Shown here: piece after piece, positions 45,050 to 57,965 of the stretch
Layout: each line of letters begins with the position of its first letter
Position numbering within the stretch: the first letter of the stretch is position 1
Assembly: GCA_963682025.1 (NCBI GenBank)
Contig: OY821520.1
Location: 240,289,414-240,353,413 of the forward strand
Reading direction: 5' to 3'
Length of the DNA stretch: 64,000 bases
Source: Cordilura impudica
Taxonomy: Eukaryota; Arthropoda; Insecta; Diptera; Scathophagidae
Position numbers and translations under genes: made by a program
The notes under the pieces: generated by a model
Told to the model about the DNA's origin: nothing
What the model saw: the letters and a program-made list of their open reading frames with translations, nothing else
Databases searched by the model: none

Positions 45050-45553
45050 TTAGAATAATTGGTTTATGGAATCTAACATTTCTGTGATGTCTTCATCTTC
45101 AAGTTCTTCTTGGCTCTGATATTTTTCTGACGATCGACTTTTATCAACGACATCGCTCGGTATATTGTAAGTGTGACAGCACCGATTTTTCAATTTCAAT
45201 CCTTCTTTTATACGTATTACAGAACATAACAACTCGGATTTTATTCTGTTCGAAGTTTGCTTTTAACTAAAGCCATTAAACTAAACCAACGTTCAACTTC
45301 GGCTTTTGAGAAAGACAAAACTAATATAGACAATACAAATATTGATAACTCCTTAAATGGATTTTCGCCAACAGAATTTTTCAATCCATAAAGAGGTTGT
45401 ATTCAGTGTTGTATCCCAGTTTTGTTCTGTGATATAACTCCATTGGATTTGAATTTTTTCTGTTTCAGATGACATAAATTTAAACTCTTCTAATATATTG
45501 GTTATCTGTTCTTTTACCCGATTTAATGTGTTTTGTATTGAAAATTTTGACAT
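45050..45553 (-). pseudogene. hAT transposase C-terminal remnant, second copy
   Basis: It has the same protein segments as at 7,975-8,478, on the opposite strand, including KAEVERWFSLM and the acidic EDEDITEMLD end. The stop between the two segments is at the same place, so that lesion predates the copying. The catalytic core is missing. Confidence 0.8.
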
Positions 45554-48157
45554 TTTTTTAATACAATAATATTTTTTGGCAATCGACTTTCTAATTTATT
45601 AAAAACTGTTGTTGGTGTTTTCATTCTTCTATTTCAAAATGTTTTGTTATATTTGTTTAAAGAAACGAGCAGAGTGGTAAAAGGAGTAGTACACAAAATT
45701 ACTGAACTACATTTTGAGAAATTAAAACATATCAATACCATTAAAATTATATATTCAAAAATAATGAAAAAAAAAATATCAAAAAAAGATGCTAAAAGCA
45801 AATTTTTATTAATAAAAGATTCTAAGTTAGCATTCAGCATCTTTTGATAAATTTTGGATGCTAAACGACAAAAAAAAGTTGCTAAATCTAGCAACTAAAA
45901 AGCTAAAACGGCAACACTGAAAACCAAGAACAAATATTCTGTTTGAGTTATAACATCTCATTTGCAAGCCATTTTAATTAATTGTGTAAATTTTAAATGC
46001 ACATCTAGCAATATCAAAAAGAAGTATTATACAGAATTGTAAAAATAATTTTTTTATAATATCTGTTAGTTTTTTATATTATTCTTATGTAATTCTCATG
46101 ATATTTTTATCTTATTTTTTATATTTTTTTTTCTTCGTTTTTATGTTATTTTTACATAATTGAAATTGAAAATTTACAAATTAAAAATAAATTTTGAAAA
46201 AAGTAGTGTAGGGGAAGAAAGTGGGTGTAGGGAAAAAAGGGAATATTTTTCATAAGCGTAGAGATTTCTGAAAAAATCTCCTGGCATCACTAGTACATAT
46301 TAAAAAACAATATAAAAATTTCACAAGACAACGCGACATAGACTTGCTTTGTTCAAAAGCTTCCGTAAGACTGAATGAAATTGTTGCTTACTTTACTCTT
46401 TGGTGAGTATTTTCGTTTTTGTTCGCCTGTATACATATAAGAAGCCGATCAGAGTTCGGTTTACTGGTGCTGCTATGCATATGTGTGTTAACAAAAGTAT
46501 ACGATATCCCAGTCATCATTTCGAAGATTGTTTTAACAAAAATTACCTAACTGTGTCTTCTTCGAGCACTTTTGATGATTAAAAACTGATTAATTTTTGC
46601 TTACTCTTAAAAAGTGATTTATAGAAAAATGACATTAAATATGACTCAAAAATGAGTCGAAACTGATCAGAAAAACAGATAAAAAGGACTCTCAAGAAGA
46701 TTCGCCGTTAAGGTAACATTTCCTCCCAACAAAAGAATATTTTGTGATCAGAAAAAGAGCGCATTTATGACAGTTTTAATAGCACATATGAGTCAAAAAA
46801 GATTCTACATGATCATTTATTGCATAAAATGCTTACTGGGATTTTATTCATTATCTGTAGAAACAGGTTTTTTAAGTAAAGCAAATCTACACACAATTTC
46901 AATTCTATTTCGTTCACAATGATACGATCACTTTGTTTACTAGCTACAAGTAAAATAAGAAAATAGTATTATAATACAGCGTAATGATGAATTGTACTTC
47001 TCAATTAGTTTATTTTTAATGTGCCATAAGAAGTTCGGTTTGTGCTAAGAAAACCATGAATGCATGTTTCCCAGAGCAAGGCTCGATCATTGCACATTGA
47101 TTGAGCTGAGCGCCGCGGTTATTCTTAATGTGGATAATTTATGCAAAAAATTTTTGGGAATGGCGTTTGCCTCCGTCCCGACATTAAATAACAAATTTTA
47201 AAAATTTATTGTAATTAACATCTTTTTTTAACATCTGACAAAAAATAGTATTTTTTTAAACACCAATTTTTTTACAGGGTAAATATTTTATGGTTTACTT
47301 ACTACTTTTGAATGCAAGTATGCAGAGTTTATATATGCACTAAAAATACAACCCTTAAAACTATACTATTTTTGGAACTCTAAAAATTTCAGAATTTTGT
47401 ATAAATAAAATAAAACACCGCTTTATTTTTTAATATGCGCTTATTATGGATATACATAGACAGAATATATGAATATTATTTATAGTATTTTGATATTGGC
47501 AACAGTAGTATGTATCAATTTGTAACATTTAGTGATGTTATAAAAATCGCAGAATATTGATATTGATTTTATATAGTTTCTTTTATTAATTAACTAACTT
47601 AAATATTACACCAAAAAATATTGATATTGATGAATTTTTATATTATTAACACAACGACCACAAAAACAACATGCACAGCTATGACAAAATACAAAATTTA
47701 GGAAAACAATATTTTTTTTACCTTTTCAGTGATTTCTCGGCACCTATGAAACCTATTGTCATAATTTAAAAAACAGAAACCTTATCATGATGTTAGTGAA
47801 TCATTCTCACGAGCGCCCTAGCTGTCATATTGAGGGCGTTATCGTGACAAGAACACATATTAAAATCATATTTTCTCAGGACTTTTTTTACTTCTTCGCT
47901 CCATTATCGGGACCAGATTAACCGATTTGGACGATTTTAAATAGCAAACTTCTCAGGATGTTAGTGAATCATTTTTTATACCAATGAGCACCCTAGCAAC
48001 CTGATTGAAGCCGTCATCGTGATTTCCACAGACGGACAGACGAACAGCCGGACAGACGGACATCGCTATATCAACTCCGCTTGTTATAAGGATCACAAAT
48101 ATATATATTTTTTTCTTCTAATTATTAGAAACGGAATGACAAACTTATACCCTCTGC

Positions 48158-50290
48158 AATCGTAAGTATTTAAGTACTAAAACTGTACCGTATCTAATTA
48201 TCTACTTAAGTATAAAACAGGTAAGAAAATTAAAATCGGTCTAGACCGACTATACGATACCCTATACCATGCGTTTAGAAACTCTATCTCTTAGGCCCAA
48301 CTAACTGGACAAAGAAAATAAGCAAAAACCAAATTTGAGTGGGATTTTTATTAATATTTTTTGGCTGCAGATATGAAAAAGTTCATATCGGATGATATAT
48401 CTATATGGGGACTAGGTCCAAAAATGGACCGATCCTGATCATGTTTGGTAAAGTCTCTTTTATTTTGCAAAAATATATACAAACAAAATTTGAGAAGAAT
48501 CAGTGCAATATTTTTGTTTTTAATAGATTTAAGTGAAGATCGGGAAGCAGCTCTATATGGGGCCAAAGGGATCATTTTTGGACTACTCATTAATGGATGT
48601 AATGAACGCATACAAACCCAATTTGAGTAGGATCTATATGACAATTTGGATCTTATGGCAATTTATGTCGATTTCATAGGGGTAATTTGTATGGGGGCTA
48701 GATCTGAACATGGACCGATTCTCACCAATTTCAATAGCGTTCATCCCATGGCCGATAAAAGCTTATATACCAAATTTCATCAAAATATATTCATATTTGC
48801 GACCTGCAGTTTGATTACAAGGTTTACATGGACACACAGACGGACGGACAGACGAACGGACGGACGGACGGACATTGTTAAATCAACTCAGAAAGTGATT
48901 CTGATTCGATCGGTATAATTAAAGAGGGGTCTAGGTCAAATATTTTTGGTTGTTACAAACAGCAGCACAAAGTTGTAAGTATTTAAGTATTTAGTACATA
49001 AAATCAAAATTCAATCGATGGTATTAAAAATTTTGAATCTAATAGATGGCAGTTTAGTACAAGGATGTAAATTACGATCGCATAAATTTTAGTACTAACA
49101 TCAAATCTTAAGTACTAAAATCAAATCTTAAGTTTCTTTTATACTTACATATTTTTCGTAAGCGAAATTTATTTAGCACTAAAATCTAAAATTCAATCGT
49201 AAGTATTTAAGTACTAAAACTGTATCGTATCTACTTTAGTATTTTATTTTAAAATTCAATCGTGTCTAATTTAGTCCAAAGTAAATAAACAAATTTTATA
49301 TATTTTAAAACATAAAATCCAAATCCTATCGTTGAACTAAAAATGTTAAATCTAAAAGATGGCAGTTTTTTTCACGATTCTAAATTCTAATCGTATAAAA
49401 TTATTATTAAAATCAAGTCTTAAGCATTTAAGTACTAAAACTTTAAATAGATACATATAAATAAAATAATAAAAATCTTAAGTAATCGGAATTTATTTAG
49501 TACTAACATCAAACATACAATCATGTGAATTTAATTACTAAAAATTTAACATATGTACGTTAGTACTTTATTTTAAAATACAATCGTAGCTAATTTAGTA
49601 CCAAATAAATAAACAAATTGTGCATAAATTCCAAATCCAATCGACGGTACTAAAGAATATAAATTCTGAATACATTAAGATTTAGTACTGTTATCAAAGC
49701 TTAATTTCATCCTAATTATCTAAAATTCGTCCTAGTTATTTAAGTACTAAAACTATATCGTATCTACTTTAGTACATTATTTTAAAATTCAGTCGTAGAT
49801 AATTTTGTTTATAATTACATAATTAAATTGTAGGTATTTTAGTGCTTAACATTCAATCAAAAAATCAAATCGTTGGTACTAAAATTTTAAAACTAAAATG
49901 TAGTAGTTTAACACAAGAATATCGCTTAATTGTAGTACTAAAATCAAATCTTATATATTAAAAACGTACATATATCTTTTAGTACTTAAAACTTTAATGT
50001 AATCGGGATTTATTTAGTAATTATTTAAGTACTTAAACTTTATCGTTTGTACTTAATACTTTATTATAATCAAAATGCAGATAATTTAGTACTTAATATG
50101 AAATCAAATCGATCGTATGAAAATTTCAAATAAAATTGCTGGTAATTAAGTAAGTAGTATAATTTAAACCTGATCGCATAAATTTTAGTACAAATATCAA
50201 ATTTGTGTAGTTAGGAACAAAATTTAAAACTTATACCATTTAGTACTAAAATATTTTTATTTTGAATGTCTCATAAATTTAAAATTGTTA
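48158..50290. repeat. TTAGTACTAAAA degenerate tandem repeat, main part
   Basis: Landmarks CAATCGTAGCTAATTTAGTACC and TTAAGTACTAAAACTGTATCG recur; the first is near 49,258, 49,583 and 49,790, suggesting units of about 200-330 bp. A family-2 mini-me-like element sits at 48,219-48,973. No coding potential. Confidence 0.65.
48219..48973 (+). mobile_element. mini-me/DINE-like element, family 2, copy B3 (3' hairpin missing)
   Basis: It starts CAGGTAAGAAAAT with the palindrome ATCGGTCTAGACCGA and follows B1 through the (GGAC)n run near 48,841-48,872. It then stops at GCACAAAGT without the ATACCC...GGGTAT hairpin, returning directly to the TTAGTAC repeat. It is therefore truncated at that end. Confidence 0.75.
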
Positions 50291-50779
50291 AAAAATGCAA
50301 ACATTTGCACTTTTTTGCGCAAAATTAGAAATTAGTACTTCTTTAAAAATAAAATTTTAAAATATTAATTTCACTGGAAAATTCGCATAGACATTTCTCT
50401 GATAGTAATTAAAATAAAACGAAACGGTTTCATATATAAAACATTTGTTTTTGGATTTAAAATTAAAAGTCAGTATCAGAATACAAAAAAAAATTAATTC
50501 ATTCTACTACAAAATCCAGGGGCGGTGTTACAAATCCTCCTGAGTGGTTTTCTCATAAAAAATTGTCTGACAGAATTCAAAATAAAATACAGTGCTATGT
50601 AAAATAATTAAAAATAAAATTGATTAGCATACCTTTAGGGTCTTTATTTAATGAAAAATAAAATTTCCTAGAATTTGCACTCCAATTTCGAGGGCTGGAA
50701 TCTGCTAGTTTGAATTAAAAAAGTATATACAACTACAATTTATGTTCTCCTGGCACTAAAGAATGTAGTTTCAATACTT
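50291..50779. other. Gene-free stretch with dispersed repeat piece
   Basis: No gene. The part near 50,660-50,715, with TTTGCACTCCAATTTCGAG and ATCTGCTAG, is an inverted relative of 2,365-2,420. Confidence 0.45.
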
Positions 50780-52945
50780 TAGTACTTTTCTTAGAATTTT
50801 TCTTAAAATCGTTACCTTTTCTTAAGAAGTACATTGTCTTAAAAATTAAATTTTCTACGAAAAGTACCTTTTTTTAAAATACTACCATTTCTTAAAAAAG
50901 GTACCATTTCCTTAAAAAAGGAAATTTTTCTTTAAAAATGCCCTTTTCCTTAAAAAAGGATTTTTTTTTTTTGTTCTTAAAAAGGTGCCTTTTTTTAAAA
51001 AGTACTTTTTCTATTATTAAACAAGTACATTTTCTTAAAAAATTTAATATTCTTTAAAAAGTAAATTTTCTTAAAAAGTACCGTTTCTTAAAAACCTACA
51101 TTTTCTTATCTTTTCTTGAAAAGTACCTATCCTAAAAAAATAATATTTTCTTAAAAAATTACATTTTCTTAAATAAGTACGTTTTCTTAAAAAGTGCCTT
51201 TTCTTAAAACGTGCCTTTTCGTCAAAAAGTACCTTTTCTTAAAAGACTATATTTTCTTTAAAAATTACCTTTTTTAAAAAAGTACATTCTCTTAAATAAG
51301 AACATTTTTTTCAAAAAGGCCCTTTTCTAAGTCGCTTTTGTTAAAAAAAAAAGTATTTTTCCTTAAAAAAGTAAATTTTCTTAAAAACATACCTTTTAAT
51401 AAAAAAGTACCTTTTCCTAAATAAGTTACTTTAAAAAAAAAATACTTTTCATAAAACTTTATTATCCTTAAAAAATAAATTTTCTTAAAAAAGTTCCATT
51501 TCTTAAAAAAGTGACTTTTATTAAAAAAGTACCTTTTTCTAAAAAAACTATATTTTCTTAAAAAAGCACATTTTCTTTTTAATTTTCTTAAAAACGTTAC
51601 CTTTTCTTAATAAGTACATTGTCTTAAAAATTAAATTTTCTACGAAAAGTACCTTTTTTTTAAATAGTACCGTTTCTTAAAAAAGGACATTTTCTGAAAA
51701 AAGTTCCTTTTCTTAATAAATGCTTTTTTGTTAAAAAAAAAGTATTTTTCCTTAAAAAAGTAAATTTTCTTAAAAACGTACCTTTTAATAAAAAAAAGTA
51801 CCTTTTCCTAAATAAGTAACTTTAAAAAAAAATACTTTTCATAAAACTTTATTATCCTTAAAAATAAATTTTCTTAAAAAAGTACCATTTCTTAAAAAAG
51901 AGACTTTTATTAAAAAAGTACTTTTTTCTTAAAAAACTATATTTTCTTAAAAAAGAACATTTTCTTTTTATTTTTCTTAAAAACGTTACCTTTTCTTAAT
52001 AAGTACATTGTCTTAAAAATTAAATTTTCTACGAAAAGTACCTTTTTTTTTAAATAACACCGTTTCTTAAAAAAGGACATTTTCTTAAAAAAGTTCCTTT
52101 TCTTAATAAATGCTTTTTTGTTAAAAAAAAAGTATTTTTCCTTAAAAAAAGATTTTTTTTCTTAAAACCGTGCCTTTTTTTAAAAAGTACTTTTTATCAA
52201 TAAAGAACCTATTCTTAAACAAGTACATTTTCTTAAAAAATTTAATTTTCTTTAAAAAGTAAATTTTCTTAAAAAGTACCGTTTCTTAAAAACGTACATT
52301 TTCTTAAAACATTATACTAAAAAAAGTATCTTTTCTTAAAAACTTACTTTTTCTTATATAAGTACGTTTTCTTAAAAAGTGCCTTTTCTTAAAAAAGTAT
52401 CTTTTCTTAAAAAACTATATTTTCTTTAAAAAATACCTTTTTTAAAAAAGTACCTTCTCTTAAATAAGAACATTTTCTTCAAAACGGCCCTTTTCTAGGT
52501 ACCCTTTTGTTTAAAAAAAAAAGTATTTTTCATTAAAAAAGTAAATTTTCTTAAAAACGTACCATTTAATAAAAAAGTACCTTTTCCTATAAAAGTAACT
52601 TTAAAAAAAAAAAAATACTTTTCATAAAACTTCATTATCCTTAAAAAAATAAATTTTCTTAAAAAGTACCATTTCTTAAAAAAGTGACTTTTATTAAAAA
52701 AATTACATTTTTTTAAAAAAAACTATATTTTCTTAAAAAAACACGTTTTCTTTAAAAAGTGCCGTTTCTTAAAAAGTGTCTTTTCTTAAAAAAGTAGGTA
52801 CATTTTCTTTAAAAAGCACCTTTTCTTAAAGAAGTACCATTTCTTAAAAAAAGCACCTTTTATTAAAAAAAAAGTACCTTCTCGTCAAAAAAAGTATATG
52901 TTCTTAAAAAAGTACCTTAAGTACTTTTCATTTTGCATTTTCTTA
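50780..52945. repeat. AAGTAC/TTTTCTT minisatellite, locus 5, with ~390-bp higher-order repeat
   Basis: This 2.2 kb array is the largest locus of the family. A higher-order period is visible: GTTAAAAAAAA followed by AGTATTTTTC lies at about 51,340, 51,730, 52,120 and 52,509 (intervals 389-390). CGTTACCTTTTCTTAA lies at 50,811, 51,596 and 51,985 (785 and 389). So short units are organised in blocks that were amplified together. Confidence 0.8.
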
Positions 52946-53924
52946 AAGATGAAAATGTTCAATCAAATTTCAAATTCATTTACTCTTTTAATTTGTATCT
53001 ATTATTTTTTTTACATAATAATTACATTTGCTTTCATAATTGAGGTGTAATATTTCATCTATGATTTATGAAGAGCAAATATCTTCTCTAGTATTCCCAT
53101 TCATCAGTAATTTATCTAATTATCGTATGCTTTGTTTGATTAAGCATGGGCAAGGTACAGTTGCGTAGGTAAAAGTAGCAGACTGATTGTTACAAAATGT
53201 TTTACTGTCTGAAGCTATTGGGATTTAAGAATGATGCAGATTTATATTAATTAAATATTCATTGAGACTAAGATAAAGAGATGTCATGTCTTCAATTGAT
53301 AACTCAGAATTCTAGTTACATAAAAATGGTTTTAAATTAAAATATGTACATACGAGTATATTTAAAAAAGAAAAAATATAAAAATTGATATTTTACTAAC
53401 ACATCTGTGCGGTAAAATCGATTAGTATTTTCGCTGTACATATATTCGTTCAATCTATCATCACCCACATTTCACAATTAAACTAATTAACTTTATATTT
53501 TCTTTATGTTATTAATTAAATTAAAGTATATTTTAGAAGCAACAAAAGCGACACGTTTGTATGTTTATAATTTGTATGGTAGTTTCAACAATCATCGACA
53601 ATAAAAAGTTTGTTCAAAAAAGTTTGATGGCTGAGAAGCAAGATACAACATACAATTTTATCATTGCGTTCATAATTTTTATAACAAAGGGAGTCAATCA
53701 AGCAATAACCGTTTATGTATTATAATTGATGGGCGGTGACACTGGTTTTTCGGTAAAATTATTTGTTGTCAGTGTGAGTAGTTTAGTGTTGACAATGAGA
53801 AAAATTAGCCTACTGGCTCAATAGTAATAAGTGGGGTTATCGATCTGGTTGGTACCTGATTTTAAGACGACGGTTTTGTCTATTATTGTCGGATGTGTGT
53901 GAGTCAATTGAACATTTTCACAAA
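52946..53924. other. Gene-free stretch
   Basis: A+T-rich sequence of intermediate complexity with no supported gene, inverted repeat or partner in the window. Confidence 0.4.
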
Positions 53925-55740
53925 AGTCTATCCGAAACAATAAATTTACAATAAAACGGCATATTACATGTTTTTGCATATTTTGCTTTAGTTACATATT
54001 TTTGAAAATTTCCATCAAAATACTTTTTTTTTATTAAACTTTTTCAAAAATTTCTATCTGAAAACAAATCTAAAAAAAATGGCATCCAAATTTTTGCGTA
54101 TTTTGCTTTAAATACATATATTTGCATTTTTATCAAAAAAATGTTTAATAATATGACATCGAAATTTAGTTGCATATTTTTGCATGTTTTGCTTCAAATG
54201 TTTGTTATTGCATATTTTCATCAAAAACCCCATCTATTGAACTTTTTTCATACCCATAAGTTGATATAAAAAATGTACAATAAAATACCGTCGATATGTA
54301 GTTCTGTAGTTCTGCAGTACTGTAGTTTTGTAGATCTGCAGTACTGTAGTTCTCCATATTTTGATTTAATATCATAATGTTCAATATTTACATTAAAATA
54401 TTAATTTATTGAACTTTTTTCAATAAATAAATTTACAATGAAAAGGCATTTTACATATTTATGCCTATTTTTGTTTAAATGTATGTTTATGCATATGTTT
54501 GCATATTTTGCTTGAAAGGCTATTTTTTGCATATTCATATCAATAAGCTTATTTATTGAACTTTTTTTATAAATATCTACCAAAATAAATAAATTTCCAA
54601 TAAAGTGCCATCAATTTCTTAGTTCTACACTGTTCCACATTTTGCTTTAAATACATATATTTCAATATTTTCATCCAAATTCGTATTTAGAGAACTTCTT
54701 ACATAAATATCTATCCGAATCAAAAAATTTACAATAAAAGTGGCATTTTTTTTAGAAATATCTAATCGATTCAATAAATTTCTTATAAACAGACATCGAT
54801 ATGTAGTCAAATATTTTTCAATAATTTGCTTTAAATTCAAGTTTTTAAGTTTTTCATAAAAAACTATACGAATCAATAAATTACTAATAAAAAGGCATCG
54901 ATATGTAGTTGCACATTTTTGCATATTTTGCTATCTTATCATATTATGACATTTTTTATAATAAAGCTCATTTATTGAACTTTTTCATACAAAATTTCTG
55001 AAAAAAAATAAATTTAATAAATGAATTTTTTTGCATATGATGCTTTAAATATATATTTTTGCATATTTTTGGCAATAAGCTCATTTATTAAACATTGTAA
55101 AAAAAGACATCGATTTGTAGTTGCATATTTAAGCATATTTTGCTTTAAATGCATGAATAATTTCGCCAATAAGTATATTTATTGAACAATAGCAGATCCC
55201 AGCCGCAAAATCTAGGAAATTTTATTTTATTTTATTTACTTATTTCATCTTTTTTTATTTATTTCATTTTATTTTATTTTATTTTATTTTATTTTATTTT
55301 ATTTTATTTTATTTTATTAAAGACCCTAAATTCACAATTCAACACTTATTAAAACTGTGAAACAAATCATCGGTCACAAGTAATCGTCTTAGCTATTAAT
55401 ATTATAGATTTCCATAAATATACTATATCCGAATATTTTGCTTTAATATCAATAGCTCAACAATGACAACTTTCATTGTATATACATACTTATATTCGAA
55501 TTAAAAAATGCCATAAAATTACGTATTTTTGCAGTTGCATATTTTTGTATATTTTGCTTTAAGTTTAAGTTTTTGCATATTTTCACTAAAATGCTCGATT
55601 GTTGAACTTTTTTTTTATAAAAATATATCCGAATTAATACATTTACAATAAAATTGCCATCGATTTGTAGTTATATATTTTTGCACAATTTGTTTTAAAT
55701 TCATATTTTAGCATATTTTCATCAAAAATCGCTATTTTTA
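53925..55740. repeat. ~150 bp satellite (TTGAACTTTTTTCAT family)
   Basis: Monomers contain TTATTGAACTTTTTTCATA, ATATCTATCCGAATCAATAAA, GGCATCGATATGTAGTTGCA and TTTTGCTTTAAATAC. TTGAACTTTTTT is near 54,237, 54,408, 54,557 and 55,600, with degenerate versions between. Most intervals are 130-170 bp. The array is interrupted at about 55,195-55,440. Divergence between monomers is high. Confidence 0.75.
55195..55440. repeat. Dispersed repeat copy with (ATTTT)n microsatellite
   Basis: It begins AGCAGATCCCAG, contains an (ATTTT)n run to 55,318, and ends with ATCGGTCACAAGTAATCG and TATTAATATTATAGATTT, which match 2,680-2,745. It interrupts the ~150 bp satellite, so it is probably an insertion. Confidence 0.5.
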
Positions 55741-55799
55741 TTTTTACATTTACTAGCGTTTCAATGCAAATTATATTTTTGACCTTATTCATATATATT

Positions 55800-56090
55800 A
55801 TATATGGGGCGTTTCATGTCAAGTGACCCAACTTTTGAAATCGATGTCTTCCGATCGGGATGAAATTTGCACCAAGTCTTATTGGATAGTAGTTCAGACA
55901 CTCTCTGAGTTAGAGGGGGTCAAAATATGAAATTTTGGCCATGAGGTTTTTTTTCTCAAACATGTAACTTTTTAACTATTCTTCTTAGCAAAATTTGTCC
56001 CAAATAGTTTAGATAGCTATTTCTTCAATCTTTCGGGAAAAAATTGTAAAAAAAAAAAATTTTTTTTTGGCTTTTTTTTGCAAAATCAAA
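55800..56090. other. Possible transposon end, unassigned
   Basis: GGGGCGTTTCATGTCAAG opens a stretch of higher complexity (GGGATGAAATTTGCACCAAG) followed by A and T runs. It resembles ends of uncharacterised insect elements, but no partner end was found. Confidence 0.3.
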
Positions 56091-56099
56091 AATTTTCTG

Positions 56100-56335
56100 A
56101 CTTTTTTTTGAAAAAACGCCGTTTTTTAACCGCACGGTACGAAAGGCTGAAAGGGTTGGTCAATGGACTAGATAGCGTCGAAGAGTACTGTTTCAGCACC
56201 AGTGTTGGTATACCATCCGGCCCCGGTGATTTATTTACGTTGAGATTCGAAAGAAACCATTTAACTGCACGTGCTCGGAAGAATATTTTTGGCATAGTAC
56301 AAGATACCCTTTCAAGTTCGGGCAGTGGTTGATCG
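56100..56335 (-). pseudogene. Non-LTR reverse transcriptase, short N-terminal fragment
   Basis: The minus strand reads FLSNLNVNKSPGPDGIPTLV followed by LKQYSSTLSS. KSPGPDGIP is the first RT finger motif of non-LTR retrotransposons. It is bounded by A/T runs on one side and by the AAGTAC minisatellite on the other. Only about 60 residues remain, so the clade cannot be set. Confidence 0.65.
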
Positions 56336-56339
56336 CTAT

Positions 56340-56735
56340 ACGGCAGAAACGAATTTTTTCCAAAAAGTTAAAAAAATAAATTTTCTTAAAAAATACTTTT
56401 TTCTTAAAAAGGGCCATTTATTAAAAAAGTGACTTTACTCAAAAAAAAAATAAATTAATAAAAAAATATGCTTTCATAGCTTTTCTTAAAAAAGTACCTA
56501 TTATTAAAAAAGTACTTTTTAAAACAACATATTTTTTTAAAAAAGTGCCTTTTCTTAAAAAATTTCCCATAAAATATATTTCTTTTTTTAATAGTTTTTA
56601 TTAAAAAATTTAATTTAAAAAAATTAACTTGCTTAAAAAGTACCATGTAAAAAAAATGTCCCTTATTGAAAAAAAACTGTCTTTTTAGAAAGTATATTTA
56701 AAAAAAAGTGTCTTTTTTGAAAAAGTGTCTTTTTA
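56340..56735. repeat. AAGTAC/TTTTCTT minisatellite, locus 6
   Basis: Imperfect TTTTCTTAAAAAAGTACC units border a family-1 mini-me-like end on the right. Confidence 0.65.
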
Positions 56736-56744
56736 TACCCTCCA

Positions 56745-57250
56745 CACGTCAGTGGCAGAGTGGTTTGTCATTCCGTTTGTAACGCATCGAAAAACTAATT
56801 TCCGACCCCATAAAGTATATACATATATTCTTGATTCTTATCACAGCTCGAGTCGATATAGCGATGTGCATCTGTCCGTCTGTCCGTCTGTCTGTTGAAA
56901 TCACGCTCATTCACAAAAAAAAAAAGCCTTCTAACTGGATAAGGTTACAATAATATCATTTGCCATAATTCCCAGCAGGTTGGTATTGAAAATGGGCTAA
57001 ATCGGGCATCATTGTGATTAGATACGAGCAAAAATATATAGATACCTCTAAAAAAACATAAAACCCAGTGTGTTTGTTGTAACAGTTTAGTGGTTGAATA
57101 TATTAATTGTACAACAACATAAAAAAATGCCACAAAAATAATATGCATATATATTAACAATACCAAGAACACAATAACATAGCTCATGTTAGTAGTATTG
57201 CCACATATTTTTTTTATCGATATCACGTTATAATAAAAAAAAATCGCCAA
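56745..57250 (-). mobile_element. mini-me/DINE-like element, family 1, divergent copy E4
   Basis: It begins ATACCCTCCACACG, with TTTGTCATTCCGTTTGTAA, a (TA)-rich part and (GTCY)n near 56,873-56,895. Then GGGCTAAATCGGGCATCATTGTG matches the E1 body near 9,620. The opposite terminus is not found; the heptamer array follows directly. It is more diverged than E1-E3. Confidence 0.65.
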
Positions 57251-57254
57251 TATG

Positions 57255-57518
57255 AAAGAAAAAATGATAATGAAAATAAATGGAAAATGAAAATGGAAAA
57301 TAGAGAATGGAGAATGGAAAATGAAAAATGTAAAATAGAAAATGAAAAATGGAGAATAGAAAATGAAAAATGGAAAATGAAAAAAGAGAATTCAAAAATT
57401 GAAAAAGAAAAATGAAAAATTGAGAATGGAAAATGGAAAATGAAATTGAAAAATGGAAAATGAAAGTTGAAAAATGAAAAATGACTAATGGAAAATGGAA
57501 ATTGAAAATTGAAAAATT

Positions 57519-57551
<33 letters not shown>

Positions 57552-57797
57552 TGTAAAATAGAAAATGCAAAATGGAGAATAGAAAATGAAAAATGGAAAA
57601 TGAAAAACGGAAAATGGAAAATGAAAAATGTAAAATAGAAAATGAAAAATGGAGAATAGAAAATGGAAAATGGAAAATGAAAAAAGAAAATTGAAAAATG
57701 AAAAATGGAAAACAGAAAATGAAAAATGGAAAATAAAATTGAAAAATGGAAAATGAAAAATTAAAAATTAAAAATGGAAATTGAAAATTGAAAAATT

Positions 57798-57829
<32 letters not shown>

Positions 57830-57934
57830 TTGAAAAATGGAAAATGAAAATTGAAAAATGAAAAATGAAAATTGAAAAATGAAAAATGGAAAATGGATAA
57901 AATTGAAAAATGGAAATTAAAATTGAAAAATTAA

Positions 57935-57965
<31 letters not shown>

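Larger units (their letters stand above)
44325..45919 (-). mobile_element. hAT element, second copy, same target duplication
   Basis: Ends CAGTATTGCC (44,325) and GGCAACACTG (45,919), flanked by AAAACCAA at 44,317-44,324 and 45,920-45,927. This is the reverse complement of the TTGGTTTT around the copy at 7,608-8,824. Without the nested 406-bp element its length is about 1.19 kb, close to the first copy. The shared duplication shows both are one insertion event inherited through copying of the host element. Confidence 0.9.
43292..48157 (+). mobile_element. Large mini-me/DINE-like element, family 1, copy E3 (4.9 kb)
   Basis: This is the inverted counterpart of E1. It starts with a variant terminus CAATTGAAAGTG and a damaged palindrome, runs through the same body, and contains the same hAT. 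It ends with the (GGAC)n microsatellite near 48,030-48,062 and half of the terminal hairpin (ATACCCTCTGC). It lies in the TTAGTAC repeat, not in the gene that E1 interrupts, so the two are separate insertions rather than halves of a duplicated locus. It lacks the 134-bp duplication of E1 and has a 406-bp insertion that E1 lacks. No coding function is seen beyond the hAT remnant. Confidence 0.75.

Noticed and set aside
5261..48157. A single 43 kb element or segmental duplication bounded by inverted repeats (E1 and E3)
   Set aside because: E1 interrupts a transposase gene and E3 interrupts a tandem repeat. Matches stop at the element ends, so they are separate insertions of one family.
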